In this document: in pieces, positions 38,029-46,648 of the stretch
Numbering within the stretch: position 1 is the stretch's first letter
Layout of the letters: each line of letters starts with the position of its first letter
DNA from: SZAS-103 sp964640525
Lineage (GTDB): Bacteria; Pseudomonadota; Gammaproteobacteria; Xanthomonadales; Xanthomonadaceae
Assembly (NCBI GenBank): GCA_964640525.1
Contig: CAZXGS010000001.1
Location: forward strand, 164,440 to 228,439
DNA: 64,000 bases
Reading direction: 5' to 3'
Position numbers and translations under genes: made by a program
Notes under the pieces: model-generated
The model's input: the letters and a program-made list of their open reading frames with translations, nothing else
Told to the model about the DNA's origin: nothing
Database searches by the model: none

Positions 38029-40314
38029 TCAACTGCGCGGAACGATCGCCGGCATCGGCGCCAGCACCCACTGCGGGAGCGGGTCGCGGGGTGCGGGCGC
38101 GGCAAGTCCGACCCGTGCGCGGATCGATGGCGACACCGGGACCGCCACGGCCGCCGTCTTTCCGCCGCTGGGCAGGAAGAAGTAGTCGCCGCTCTGGTGG
38201 CCGGAGAACTTGATCGCCGCGTAGCCAGGATCCTGCGGCAGCGCGGCGTTGACCGCAGTCAGTGCCATCGAACTGGCCACCTGCCGGTACAGGCGTTGCG
38301 CGTTGAGCAGGCGCGTATTGTCCTGCAGCGCGTTGACGAAGGCGCGGGTGAAGTAGGAGTGCTTGCCCGAACCGACGTCGGCAACCGGCTGCACGCCACC
38401 GGAAGTCAGCGCAGTACGTGACTTTCCGGCATCCATCTTGCTCACCCAGTCCGCCCACTTGCTGGGCGAGAGCACGGACGGATCGAACACCGGCACCGAG
38501 GCGCGGGTCATGGTGCCCGAATAGCACGAATCGGCCACCACGAGGATATGGCGCGACTTGATCGTGCTCAGGATGTCGCTGATGGCGGCATTGGAGATCC
38601 AGGTCGTGGCGACCCCGGCCTTGGCGTCGGTGGGAATCCAGTAACCCTGCGCGCCCTTGAGCTCGCCGTGGCCGGCGAAATACACCAGCAGATTGTCGTT
38701 CGGGCCGAGTTTTTCACGCATCGTGTTCAACGCGGTCAATGTCTCCAGGCGCGAGGCATCCAGCAGCAAGGTGGTCTGGTAACCGTAACGCGCACGCAAA
38801 ACCTGCGAGACCGCGGTGGCGTCGCTGCGCGCACTCTTCAGGGTCGGGTAGCCGCCGTCCTGATAGTCGTCGTTGCCGATGATCACCGCATAGCCGTTGC
38901 CGGTGCGGAACCCGGCTGGAACCGAGCCGATGCCGCCGCCGGAACCCCCGGCGCTGGCGGTCGACCCACCGCCGGCCTGCGCGATCACGTTGAAATCCAT
39001 GCCCATGCGTCCGCCGGCCTTGCCGGTGGCGACGACCGCCACCGCGGCACCACCTGCCGGGACGCTGATCTTGGCGGTGAAGGTGCCGTTGGCGCTGACC
39101 GCGACCGGCTGGTTGTTCACCGTCACCCTGGCGATCGCCTGCGGTTGGGTCACCTGCCCCACCAGCTCATGCGGACCGGGTGCGCCACGGACCACGGCGG
39201 TGTTCTTGCCACGCGTGGCGATGACCACCGGTTCGAGCATCTGCAGCGAGGGCGAGCCGCCGGCCAGCACCGTGCCGCCGGAGCGGTCGATGCCGATGCG
39301 CTGCTGCAGCGAGGCAATCTGGCGATTCTGCTGGCGCACCTGGATCTGGTTGTCCACCAGTTGGTTTTCCAGCAGCTTCATCAATTCGAAGTCCTGCTTC
39401 TTCTTCGCCGGCGCGCGCGTCTGCAGGTTGCGGATCTGGTTCTGGAACTGCGCACGCTGGCTGGCGAGCTGACCCTTGAGCTTGTCCACTTCGGCCGCAT
39501 CGGCGTTGTCGCCCTGCGCGTCGGCCAGTGCGTCGGCCTTGGCCTGCAGCTCCGCGCGCGCCTGCGCGACCTTGGCGGCCACTTCGGCACCCACCGAGGC
39601 GCGCACCTTGGCCAGCCGGGCCTGGGTGTCGTTCAACTGGCTTTGTGACGCGGACAGCGCCTTTTTCTTCTCGTCAAGCTCGTTCTGCAAGTCCTTGACC
39701 TGCTGCTGCAGGTTCTGGATCTGGGTGTCCTTCTGCTGCAACTGCACCTGCACCGTGGAGGAAAACACCAGGTCGTCGCCGGTGATGCCTTGCGCCTGGC
39801 GGTAGTAGTTGATCGCCTGCACCTCATCCTTGGGCACGCCAAGGCCTTCCTCGTACATGTAGCCGAGATTGATCATGGCGCGGTTGTTGCCCTTGTCGGC
39901 AGCCTTCTTGAACCACACCATCGCCATCGCGTAATCCGGGTCGGTGCCCAGGCCCTTGAGGTAGATCTCGCCGACGTAGTTCATCGCGTCCACGTCGCCG
40001 GTCATCGCCGAGTCCATCCACACCTTCAGCGCGGTCTGGTAGTTGGCGCGGTCGAAGGCCACGTACTCGCCGCCGCGGATCTGGCAGTCGGCCTGGGTGG
40101 TGCGGATCGGGCGGCGCGCGCTCATGAAGGTCGCCTGCGCACCGAGGCGGCGGATCTGGCCCGGCAGCAGGCAGTCCACCACCAGCAGGTCTTCGGCGTT
40201 GCGAATCGTCGCCGCCTGCGCGCTCGGCGCAGCGACACCGCCGAAGGCAAGGCCGATCGCGGCCGTCAAAACGGTGAAACGAAGGGAAACAGGACAGCGC
40301 AACGATGTGTTCAT
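38029..40314 (-). CDS. Exported caspase-family (C14) protein with Sel1 repeats and coiled coil
   Basis: A 761-residue protein. Signal peptide (residues 1-35, ending AQA) indicates export. Residues ~85-175 hold two Sel1-like repeats (DAMNYVGEIYLKGLGTDPDYAMAMVWFKKAADKGNNRAM). A coiled coil of about 150 residues follows, then a glycine-rich linker and a C-terminal caspase-fold domain: YAVIIGNDDYQ, catalytic His in VYFAGHGE and catalytic Cys in VVADSCYSGT. Bacterial metacaspase-like proteases cut after basic residues or act as signalling hubs. Its target is unknown. It is divergent from the first giant autotransporter with only 109 bp between. Confidence 0.85.
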   Translation of the reverse strand: MNTSLRCPVSLRFTVLTAAIGLAFGGVAAPSAQAATIRNAEDLLVVDCLLPGQIRRLGAQATFMSARRPIRTTQADCQIRGGEYVAFDRANYQTALKVWMDSAMTGDVDAMNYVGEIYLKGLGTDPDYAMAMVWFKKAADKGNNRAMINLGYMYEEGLGVPKDEVQAINYYRQAQGITGDDLVFSSTVQVQLQQKDTQIQNLQQQVKDLQNELDEKKKALSASQSQLNDTQARLAKVRASVGAEVAAKVAQARAELQAKADALADAQGDNADAAEVDKLKGQLASQRAQFQNQIRNLQTRAPAKKKQDFELMKLLENQLVDNQIQVRQQNRQIASLQQRIGIDRSGGTVLAGGSPSLQMLEPVVIATRGKNTAVVRGAPGPHELVGQVTQPQAIARVTVNNQPVAVSANGTFTAKISVPAGGAAVAVVATGKAGGRMGMDFNVIAQAGGGSTASAGGSGGGIGSVPAGFRTGNGYAVIIGNDDYQDGGYPTLKSARSDATAVSQVLRARYGYQTTLLLDASRLETLTALNTMREKLGPNDNLLVYFAGHGELKGAQGYWIPTDAKAGVATTWISNAAISDILSTIKSRHILVVADSCYSGTMTRASVPVFDPSVLSPSKWADWVSKMDAGKSRTALTSGGVQPVADVGSGKHSYFTRAFVNALQDNTRLLNAQRLYRQVASSMALTAVNAALPQDPGYAAIKFSGHQSGDYFFLPSGGKTAAVAVPVSPSIRARVGLAAPAPRDPLPQWVLAPMPAIVPRS

Positions 40315-40377
40315 GGGGCGAAGCTCCGTGGAGGACATTCGCGACCCGCGCCGCCCGTTGCAGCGGCGCGCGAGCCG

Positions 40378-40401
40378 CTATACTGGGTGCGCCGAGTATA
40401 G
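40378..40401. promoter_or_regulatory. Inverted repeat carrying TATACT on both strands
   Basis: CTATACT (40378-40384) and AGTATAG (40395-40401) are perfect inverted arms 10 bp apart. Each gives a TATACT -10-like hexamer on one strand. The plus copy, with TTGCAG at 40358 (15-bp spacing), could serve the autotransporter gene; the minus copy could serve the caspase gene. It may equally be an operator. Confidence 0.45.
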
Positions 40402-40423
40402 GCATTCCTTGGGGGAAAATGCG

Positions 40424-43400
40424 ATGCGTACACACCTTGCCGGGCTACCGTCCGTCAGTCGCCTCACGGCTCGCCGGATGGATCCACGCAAGGTGTTCTC
40501 CAGGGCCATGATGTTGCTGCTGCTGATCCTTGGCAGCAGTTGGAGCCACGGCGCGCTCGCCGCCAGGGCCCCCACCCAGTGCAACCTGGCAAGCAACGCG
40601 CCGACCTCGCAGAACGGGTTCACCGGCGGCGCGGTCGCCTTCAGTTTCCAGGTCGTCAACATCGCCTTCTGCAACGGCGCCGTCCCGGGCAACACCACGA
40701 CCGACACCATCACCATCGCCAGCGATACCACTGGCGGCGCGTCGATCATCGCCCCCGCACCGGCGCAATACGTCGGTGGCGCCAATGCTTACGTCCCGTT
40801 CACCCTGCAATTCGGGCCGAGCGCCGGCACCGTGACCGTGAACGTGACCTGCACGGCGTTCTGCGGCCCGACCCCCACGCTGACCTACACCGCCACCGCG
40901 GTGGTCCCCAATCCACAACTGACGTTGGGCAATGCGGTCACCGGCAGCACCGATCCGGACAACAGCGGCAACGTCAGCCCAGGTGATGTGCTCACCTACA
41001 CGGAGACAGCCAGGAACAGCGGCAACGTGGTACTCAACTCGGTCACCGTGCGCAGCTCGTTGACGCCTGCCACGCAATTCTGTGACCCGCTTCCGGTGAA
41101 TGCCACCTGCACGCTCACCTTCAGCTACACGGTGACCTCGACTGACGCCACCAACACCAGGGTAACCAACCTGGAGACGGTGAACTCCAAGCAACTGGCA
41201 GCTCAGACCAATAGTCTGAACACGGCCGTCGCAGCCAGCCCGGCGATGACGCTGAACAAGACCTTCGTCAGCAGTACCGATCCGGACTCCAGCGGCAACC
41301 TTACCGTCGGCGACGTGATCACCTACAACATCCGCGTGTCCAACGGCGGCGGCAGCAATCTCACCAACATCATTTTTTCGGACCCCGGATCGACCGTCAG
41401 CGGCGGCTGCACCAGCCTGGTGCCAGGCAATGCCTGCAATTTCACCGCCACCCACACGGTCGATGCGGCCGACCTGCGCGCCGGCCGGGCCAGCAACACG
41501 GCTTCGGCGACCTCCACGCAGTTTCCGGGCGGGGTGACCAGCAATACCGTCAACACGGCGGTGTTTGCCAGCCCGGCGCTGACCGTGTCCAAATCCTTGA
41601 CCGGCAACACCGACAACGACAAATCCGGCAACGTCACCGTGGGTGACGTGCTCGCTTACCAGATCCAGGTCCGCAACACCGGTGGCGGTGCGCTCACCAA
41701 CGTGGTGGTCAACGATGTCAACGCGGTGCTGGTTCCGACGGCCTGCGCCAACCTGCCGATCGGCAACACCTGCACCTGGACCGCCAGCCATGCCGTCACG
41801 GCCGCCGACCTGACGGCGGGCGTGGTGCGCAACAAGGCCACCGCCACATCCACCCAGGTCACGACCGCGGTATCCAGCAACACGGTTTCCACCCGCGTCC
41901 TTGCCAGCCCGTCGATGACGGTCCTCAAGACCCTGGTGCGCAACGCCGATGGCGACGGATCGGGCACGGTCACCGAGGGTGACAGGCTGACCTACACCGT
42001 CACGGCCACCAACAACGGTGGCAGTGCCCTGACCAACGTCACCGTCACCGACCCGCTGACCAGCCCGGGCAGCAGGGGTTGCGCGCGCGTTGCGATCGGC
42101 GGCACATGCACGCTCTCCGGCGACTACATCGTCACCCGCAACGACGTCGGCACAGGCAACATCGCCAATACCGGCAAGGCCACCTCAGACCAGTTCCCGG
42201 CCGGCCTCACCAGCACGCTGAACACGACCGTGTTCACCAGCCCCAAGGCGACCGTCACCAAGGTGCTGGCGTTCAACAAGGACGGCGATCATTCCGGAAC
42301 CGTCACCGTCGGTGACCTGCTCACCTACACCGTCACCGGCACCAATGCCGGCAACGTCACCCTCAACCAGATGACGGTGACCGATCCACTGACCACCCCC
42401 AACACGATCACCTGCACCAACGTCGCCATCGGCGGCACCTGCGTGCTCAACGGCATCTACACGGTCACTGCCACCGACCTGCGCAACGGCCAGATCTCCA
42501 ACACCGGCACGGCGACCTCGCCGCAGCTGCGCGCACCCGTCACCACCACGTTGAACACGCCGGTGACCGCAACCCCGGGCATGACGATCACCAAGGTCCT
42601 GACCAGCAATGCCGACGGCGACCATTCCGGCACCGTCACCACGGGCGACGTGCTCACCTACACCGTGACTGCGACCAACAGCGGCGCCACACCGTTGACC
42701 AATGTCGTGGTCAACGACCCGCTGACCACGCCGGCGACCAAAACCTGCGCGAACCTCGCCGTCGGCACCACCTGCGCGCTGGCCGGCACCTACACGGTGA
42801 CCGCAGGCGATGCGCGCACTGGCCAGATCCGCAATACGGGAAGCGCGAGCGCGCGCGAGTTGACCAAGTCCGTTTCCGCGACCCTCGATACGCAAGTGGG
42901 CCGCAGTGCGCCGGGCCTGACCGTTGCCAAGGTCCTTGCCGGCAACGCCGACGGTGACGGCAACGGCATCGTGACCCAGGGCGACGTGCTCACCTACACC
43001 GTGACTGCGACCAACAGCGGCAGCGAGATCCTCAACGATGTCGTCGTCAGCGATCCGCTGACCTCGCCGTCTTCGACCACCTGCAGCATCCTGCAGATCG
43101 GTGCTGCCTGCGTGCTCACCGGCACCTACACCGTGACCGCCGCCGACGTGGCCCGCGGTACGATCGCCAATACCGGCACCGCGGCAGCCAAACAGCTGAC
43201 GGTCAGTGTGCCCAGCAACACCGTGACCGAACCGGTGGTTACCACCACGTCGATGTCGGTGACCAAGGTTCTGACCGCGAATGCCGACGGCGACGGCTCC
43301 AAGTCGGTCACCCCGGGCGACGTGCTCACCTACACGGTGACCGCGACCAACACCGGCAACGTGCCGCTGGCGACGGTGACAGTCAACGACCCGTTGACCG

Positions 43401-46096
43401 CCCCGGCAACCAAGACCTGTGCCAATGTCACCGCCGGCGCCACCTGCGTGCTCACCGGCAGCTACACGGTGACCAACGCCGATGCCACCAATGGATCGAT
43501 CAGCAACACGGGTTCGGCGACTGCCGGAGCCCAGATCACCACCCCGGTGACGCAAACCCTGTCCACGCCGGTGACCACGCTCTCCCGCACCATCGCGATC
43601 GTCAGCGGCAACAACCAGAGCGGCAATCCGAACTCCACCCTGCCCGCCCCGCTGGTGGTCTCGGTGCTCAACAGCGGCAATCCCGCCACCGGCACGACGA
43701 TCAACTGGCTCGTCACTTCCGGCACGGCCACGCTCGCCAGCGCGACCTCGGTGGTTGACGCTTCCGGCCATGCCTCCAACACGCTGAACCTTGGCGCCAC
43801 CCTGGGCACGGTCACCGTGAGTGCGACCCGTGCCGACGACAACACCGTCAGCACGAGTTTCACCGCGACCATCGCCGGCCCGACGCTGAGCCTGGTCTCC
43901 GGCAACAACCAGGTCGGCGTGGTGGGTGCCGATGCCGTGCAGCCGTTGGTCGTGCGCGCGCTGGATGGCAATGGCCAGCCGCTGGTCGGCCAGGCCGTCA
44001 ACTGGCAGGTGGTCAGCGGCCCGGCCATCGTGACGACGCCGAGTTCGGTCACCGACGCCAGCGGCAACACCCAGATCGGCTTCGCCTACGGTGCCAGCAC
44101 GGGTGCCATCGTGATCCGTGCCAACCTCGGTGCATCCAGCGTGGATTTCAACGCGAGCGCGCAGGCCTACCGCGTGGCCATCCTCGGCGGCAACAACCAG
44201 TCCGCGGCGCCGGGCCAGCCGTTGCCGCAGGACTTCGTGGTGCAGGTCTCCTTCCCGACCGGAATGACCACGCTGGCCCGCACCCACGGCGCGGGAACCC
44301 ATGCCTTGCCCAGCCTGTCCGGTGTGCAGGTCAACTGGAGCGTGCTGTCCGGTGGCGGCAGCCTGTCGCAGGGCGCCACCACGCTCACGGATGTCAGCGG
44401 GCACGCCAGCAACCACTACACCCTTGGCAACAGCACCGGGCTGAACCAGGTCCAGGTGGCGGTGCCGGGCGGCACCACGGCGACCTTCAGCATCAACTCC
44501 GTCGCCGGCAATGCAGCGCTGGCGATCGTCTCCGGCAGTGGCCAGAAACTGGTCCCTGACACCGCCTCGCAGCCGCTGGTGGTACAGGTGACCGACAACG
44601 GCGTACCGCTGTCGGGCGTGACGGTGAACTGGGTGGCCAGCAACAACGCGACCCTGGCCTCGCCGACGTCGGTGACCGACAGCACCGGCAAGGCCAGCAA
44701 CACCGCGCAGGTCACCGCGATCGGTGCGGCGACCGTGACCGCCTCCACCGTCAACCCGGCCACCAGCCCGGTCGTGTTCGGCCTCAACGGCGGGTTGTCC
44801 TTCATTGCCGGCCTCAGCCCGATCCAGGGCCAGGTCACCGGCGCGCTGGACAACTCCTGTGCGGCCTTGGCGGCGATGTCCCAACTGACCCCGGCCCAGC
44901 AGGACCTGCTTGCCCAGTGCAACGCGCTGGCTTCGTCCGCCGGGCAGGATCCGGGTCAGGCCCTGGGCGCCATCGACCAGTTGTTCTCTGACACCGCCTA
45001 CCTCGAAACCAGTGCGGCGATGCTGATCTCCACCACCCAGTTCGACAACATCAAGGCGCGTATCGCGGCCTTGCGCAGCGGCACCGGTGGCGACCATTTC
45101 GGCGGGCTGGCATTCAACACGCCTGACGGCAGCTTGCCGGTGGGCTCGCTGGCCGTGGCCGCGTTCAACGGTCTGAGCGGCAACGCCAAGGACAAGACGG
45201 AAGCCGGTACCGGGTTCGATCGCTGGGGTTTCTTCCTCTCGGGCACCTTCAGCCACGGCTCGTCCGACCCACGCCAGTACCTGCCCGGCTACGGCTTCAA
45301 CACCAACGGCATCACTGCCGGCGTGGACTACCGCTTCAGCGACAAGTTCATCGCCGGCATCAGCGCCGGGTACGCCAAATACCGCGCCGACCTGGACGCG
45401 CAGTACGGCGGCATGGACACCCGCGGCTGGACGCTGTCGGGCTACGCGACCTTCTTCCGCAAGGACAACTGGTATGTCGATGGCGTGCTGTCGTGGGGCA
45501 GCAACAGCTACGACCTGACCCGGAAGATCGTCTATACCCTGACCGGCCCTGCGGGCACGACCACGGTGAACCAGCTCGCCAACGGCAACGACAGCGGCAA
45601 CACGCTGGCTGCCGCGCTGACCGTCGGACGCGACTTCAACAAGGGACCATGGTCGTTCGGGCCGTACTTCCGCGGTACGTGGACGCGGGTGGACTTCGAC
45701 GGGTATCAGGAAGTCCTGCAGCCAGGAATCGGCAGCGGCCTGGGCCTGGACGTGCAGACCCACACGCTCAAGTCCACCGCCACCGTGCTCGGCGCGAAGG
45801 TCAATTACGCCTCCAGCCAGAGCTGGGGCGTGATGATGCCGCATGCCGAGGTGGAGTGGCAGCACGAGTTCCAGGACAATCCGGACACGATCACCGCGCA
45901 CTTCCTGGCCGACCCGACCAAGACCCCGATCACCGCCTTCGGTTTCCCGGTCGATCAGGATTACTTCCGGCTTGGCCTGGGCGTGTCGTTCGTGTTCCCG
46001 CAGGGTCGCTCGGGCTTCGTGTACTACGAGAAGACCCTGGGACGCTCGGGGATCAGCCAGGACAGCATCGCGCTCGGTCTGCGGCTGGAGTTCTGA
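40424..46096 (+). CDS. Giant autotransporter with eight DUF11-type repeats and Big_1-like domains
   Basis: An 1890-residue surface protein. A basic N-terminus and hydrophobic stretch (MMLLLLILGSSWSHGALAA) form the signal. Residues ~165-1055 contain eight ~111-residue DUF11-type repeats, each with a TKVLxxNADGDxSGxVTxGDVLTYTV-like opening; four Ig-like (Big_1/invasin type) domains follow (SGNNQxGxxG starts, VNWxVxSG cores). After a short linker (FGGLAFNTPDGSLP) the last ~290 residues are an autotransporter beta-barrel (DRWGFFLSGTF ... GLRLEF) ending in Phe, as needed for BAM insertion. GGGGGAA precedes ATG 40424. It likely displays a long stalk on the cell surface for adhesion. Confidence 0.87.
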   Translation: MRTHLAGLPSVSRLTARRMDPRKVFSRAMMLLLLILGSSWSHGALAARAPTQCNLASNAPTSQNGFTGGAVAFSFQVVNIAFCNGAVPGNTTTDTITIASDTTGGASIIAPAPAQYVGGANAYVPFTLQFGPSAGTVTVNVTCTAFCGPTPTLTYTATAVVPNPQLTLGNAVTGSTDPDNSGNVSPGDVLTYTETARNSGNVVLNSVTVRSSLTPATQFCDPLPVNATCTLTFSYTVTSTDATNTRVTNLETVNSKQLAAQTNSLNTAVAASPAMTLNKTFVSSTDPDSSGNLTVGDVITYNIRVSNGGGSNLTNIIFSDPGSTVSGGCTSLVPGNACNFTATHTVDAADLRAGRASNTASATSTQFPGGVTSNTVNTAVFASPALTVSKSLTGNTDNDKSGNVTVGDVLAYQIQVRNTGGGALTNVVVNDVNAVLVPTACANLPIGNTCTWTASHAVTAADLTAGVVRNKATATSTQVTTAVSSNTVSTRVLASPSMTVLKTLVRNADGDGSGTVTEGDRLTYTVTATNNGGSALTNVTVTDPLTSPGSRGCARVAIGGTCTLSGDYIVTRNDVGTGNIANTGKATSDQFPAGLTSTLNTTVFTSPKATVTKVLAFNKDGDHSGTVTVGDLLTYTVTGTNAGNVTLNQMTVTDPLTTPNTITCTNVAIGGTCVLNGIYTVTATDLRNGQISNTGTATSPQLRAPVTTTLNTPVTATPGMTITKVLTSNADGDHSGTVTTGDVLTYTVTATNSGATPLTNVVVNDPLTTPATKTCANLAVGTTCALAGTYTVTAGDARTGQIRNTGSASARELTKSVSATLDTQVGRSAPGLTVAKVLAGNADGDGNGIVTQGDVLTYTVTATNSGSEILNDVVVSDPLTSPSSTTCSILQIGAACVLTGTYTVTAADVARGTIANTGTAAAKQLTVSVPSNTVTEPVVTTTSMSVTKVLTANADGDGSKSVTPGDVLTYTVTATNTGNVPLATVTVNDPLTAPATKTCANVTAGATCVLTGSYTVTNADATNGSISNTGSATAGAQITTPVTQTLSTPVTTLSRTIAIVSGNNQSGNPNSTLPAPLVVSVLNSGNPATGTTINWLVTSGTATLASATSVVDASGHASNTLNLGATLGTVTVSATRADDNTVSTSFTATIAGPTLSLVSGNNQVGVVGADAVQPLVVRALDGNGQPLVGQAVNWQVVSGPAIVTTPSSVTDASGNTQIGFAYGASTGAIVIRANLGASSVDFNASAQAYRVAILGGNNQSAAPGQPLPQDFVVQVSFPTGMTTLARTHGAGTHALPSLSGVQVNWSVLSGGGSLSQGATTLTDVSGHASNHYTLGNSTGLNQVQVAVPGGTTATFSINSVAGNAALAIVSGSGQKLVPDTASQPLVVQVTDNGVPLSGVTVNWVASNNATLASPTSVTDSTGKASNTAQVTAIGAATVTASTVNPATSPVVFGLNGGLSFIAGLSPIQGQVTGALDNSCAALAAMSQLTPAQQDLLAQCNALASSAGQDPGQALGAIDQLFSDTAYLETSAAMLISTTQFDNIKARIAALRSGTGGDHFGGLAFNTPDGSLPVGSLAVAAFNGLSGNAKDKTEAGTGFDRWGFFLSGTFSHGSSDPRQYLPGYGFNTNGITAGVDYRFSDKFIAGISAGYAKYRADLDAQYGGMDTRGWTLSGYATFFRKDNWYVDGVLSWGSNSYDLTRKIVYTLTGPAGTTTVNQLANGNDSGNTLAAALTVGRDFNKGPWSFGPYFRGTWTRVDFDGYQEVLQPGIGSGLGLDVQTHTLKSTATVLGAKVNYASSQSWGVMMPHAEVEWQHEFQDNPDTITAHFLADPTKTPITAFGFPVDQDYFRLGLGVSFVFPQGRSGFVYYEKTLGRSGISQDSIALGLRLEF
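40913..43590 (+). repeat. Eight in-frame ~333-336-bp tandem repeats (DUF11-type)
   Basis: Within the autotransporter gene the unit recurs about every 333-336 bp; starts of the later units lie near 41906, 42239, 42577, 42913 and 43249. The last four units are most alike (NADGDxxxxVTxGDVLTYTVTATN), the first two most diverged. Tandem units of this size can recombine and change copy number. Confidence 0.75.
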
Positions 46097-46648
46097 CCCA
46101 CCCTTCGCGGCGGCAAACACGCCTCGCCCACGTTGCCGAGCCCGCCTCCGTGCGGGCTCGGTCGCATTCGGATGCCTCCACCCTCGTGACGCAAGCGGGC
46201 CGCGCGGCCTGACTTCTGCGCGCCTCGTTTCGGTGCGGACGCGTGCCTGGCAAGCGCGAACGACCGACCAACCAAGGCCCTGCCATCACCCGGCACATTG
46301 CGCAGGCGGTGGCGGGCCGTGGCGTCGCCGCAGGACTTGCGGCGGAGATGCCAGTAGCGATCCGTGCGCATGTGCAAACGGCCTTGTCCGGAGTGGCATG
46401 CGGCTGTCGTTTTTGCTCTCGGGGAAGGGTCGAAGGACGTCCGTGTTCCGCACCTTGGCGTCCGCCGTTTCGACCCCGGTGCAGGCCTGCAGGAAATGCT
46501 TGCGGCCGGATGGGAATTGGATTACATGGTGGTGAGAAAGCCGATGCTTGGCGGTTGATCGGCGACTGTGGGGCGAGCGTTTAATGGATCCAGGTGTTCC
46601 GGGCGATCCGGAACTTGCCGGTGTCATCAAGCCATTCGGGGCGGAACC
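46097..46648. other. Gap between the two autotransporter genes
   Basis: A 552-bp gap holding the terminator-like hairpin listed next and a 64-codon open frame (46364-46558) ending in GWELDYMVVRKP, which is a weak candidate gene. Otherwise nothing recognised. It should also contain the promoter of the second autotransporter; no clear boxes seen. Confidence 0.4.
46136..46161 (+). terminator. Terminator-like hairpin after autotransporter 1
   Basis: CCGAGCCCGC (46136-46145) and GCGGGCTCGG (46152-46161) form a perfect 10-bp stem with a 6-nt loop, 40 bp after the stop codon. The following bases TCGCATTCGG are not a clear T run, so termination efficiency is uncertain. Confidence 0.5.

Noticed and set aside
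40913..43590. Tandem 336-bp repeats as an independent mobile or satellite repeat
   Set aside because: They are in-frame protein repeats within the autotransporter gene and diverge at the synonymous level.
42185..46120. 1311-residue minus-strand open frame
   Set aside because: Antisense of the repeat-rich autotransporter; repeats explain its length.
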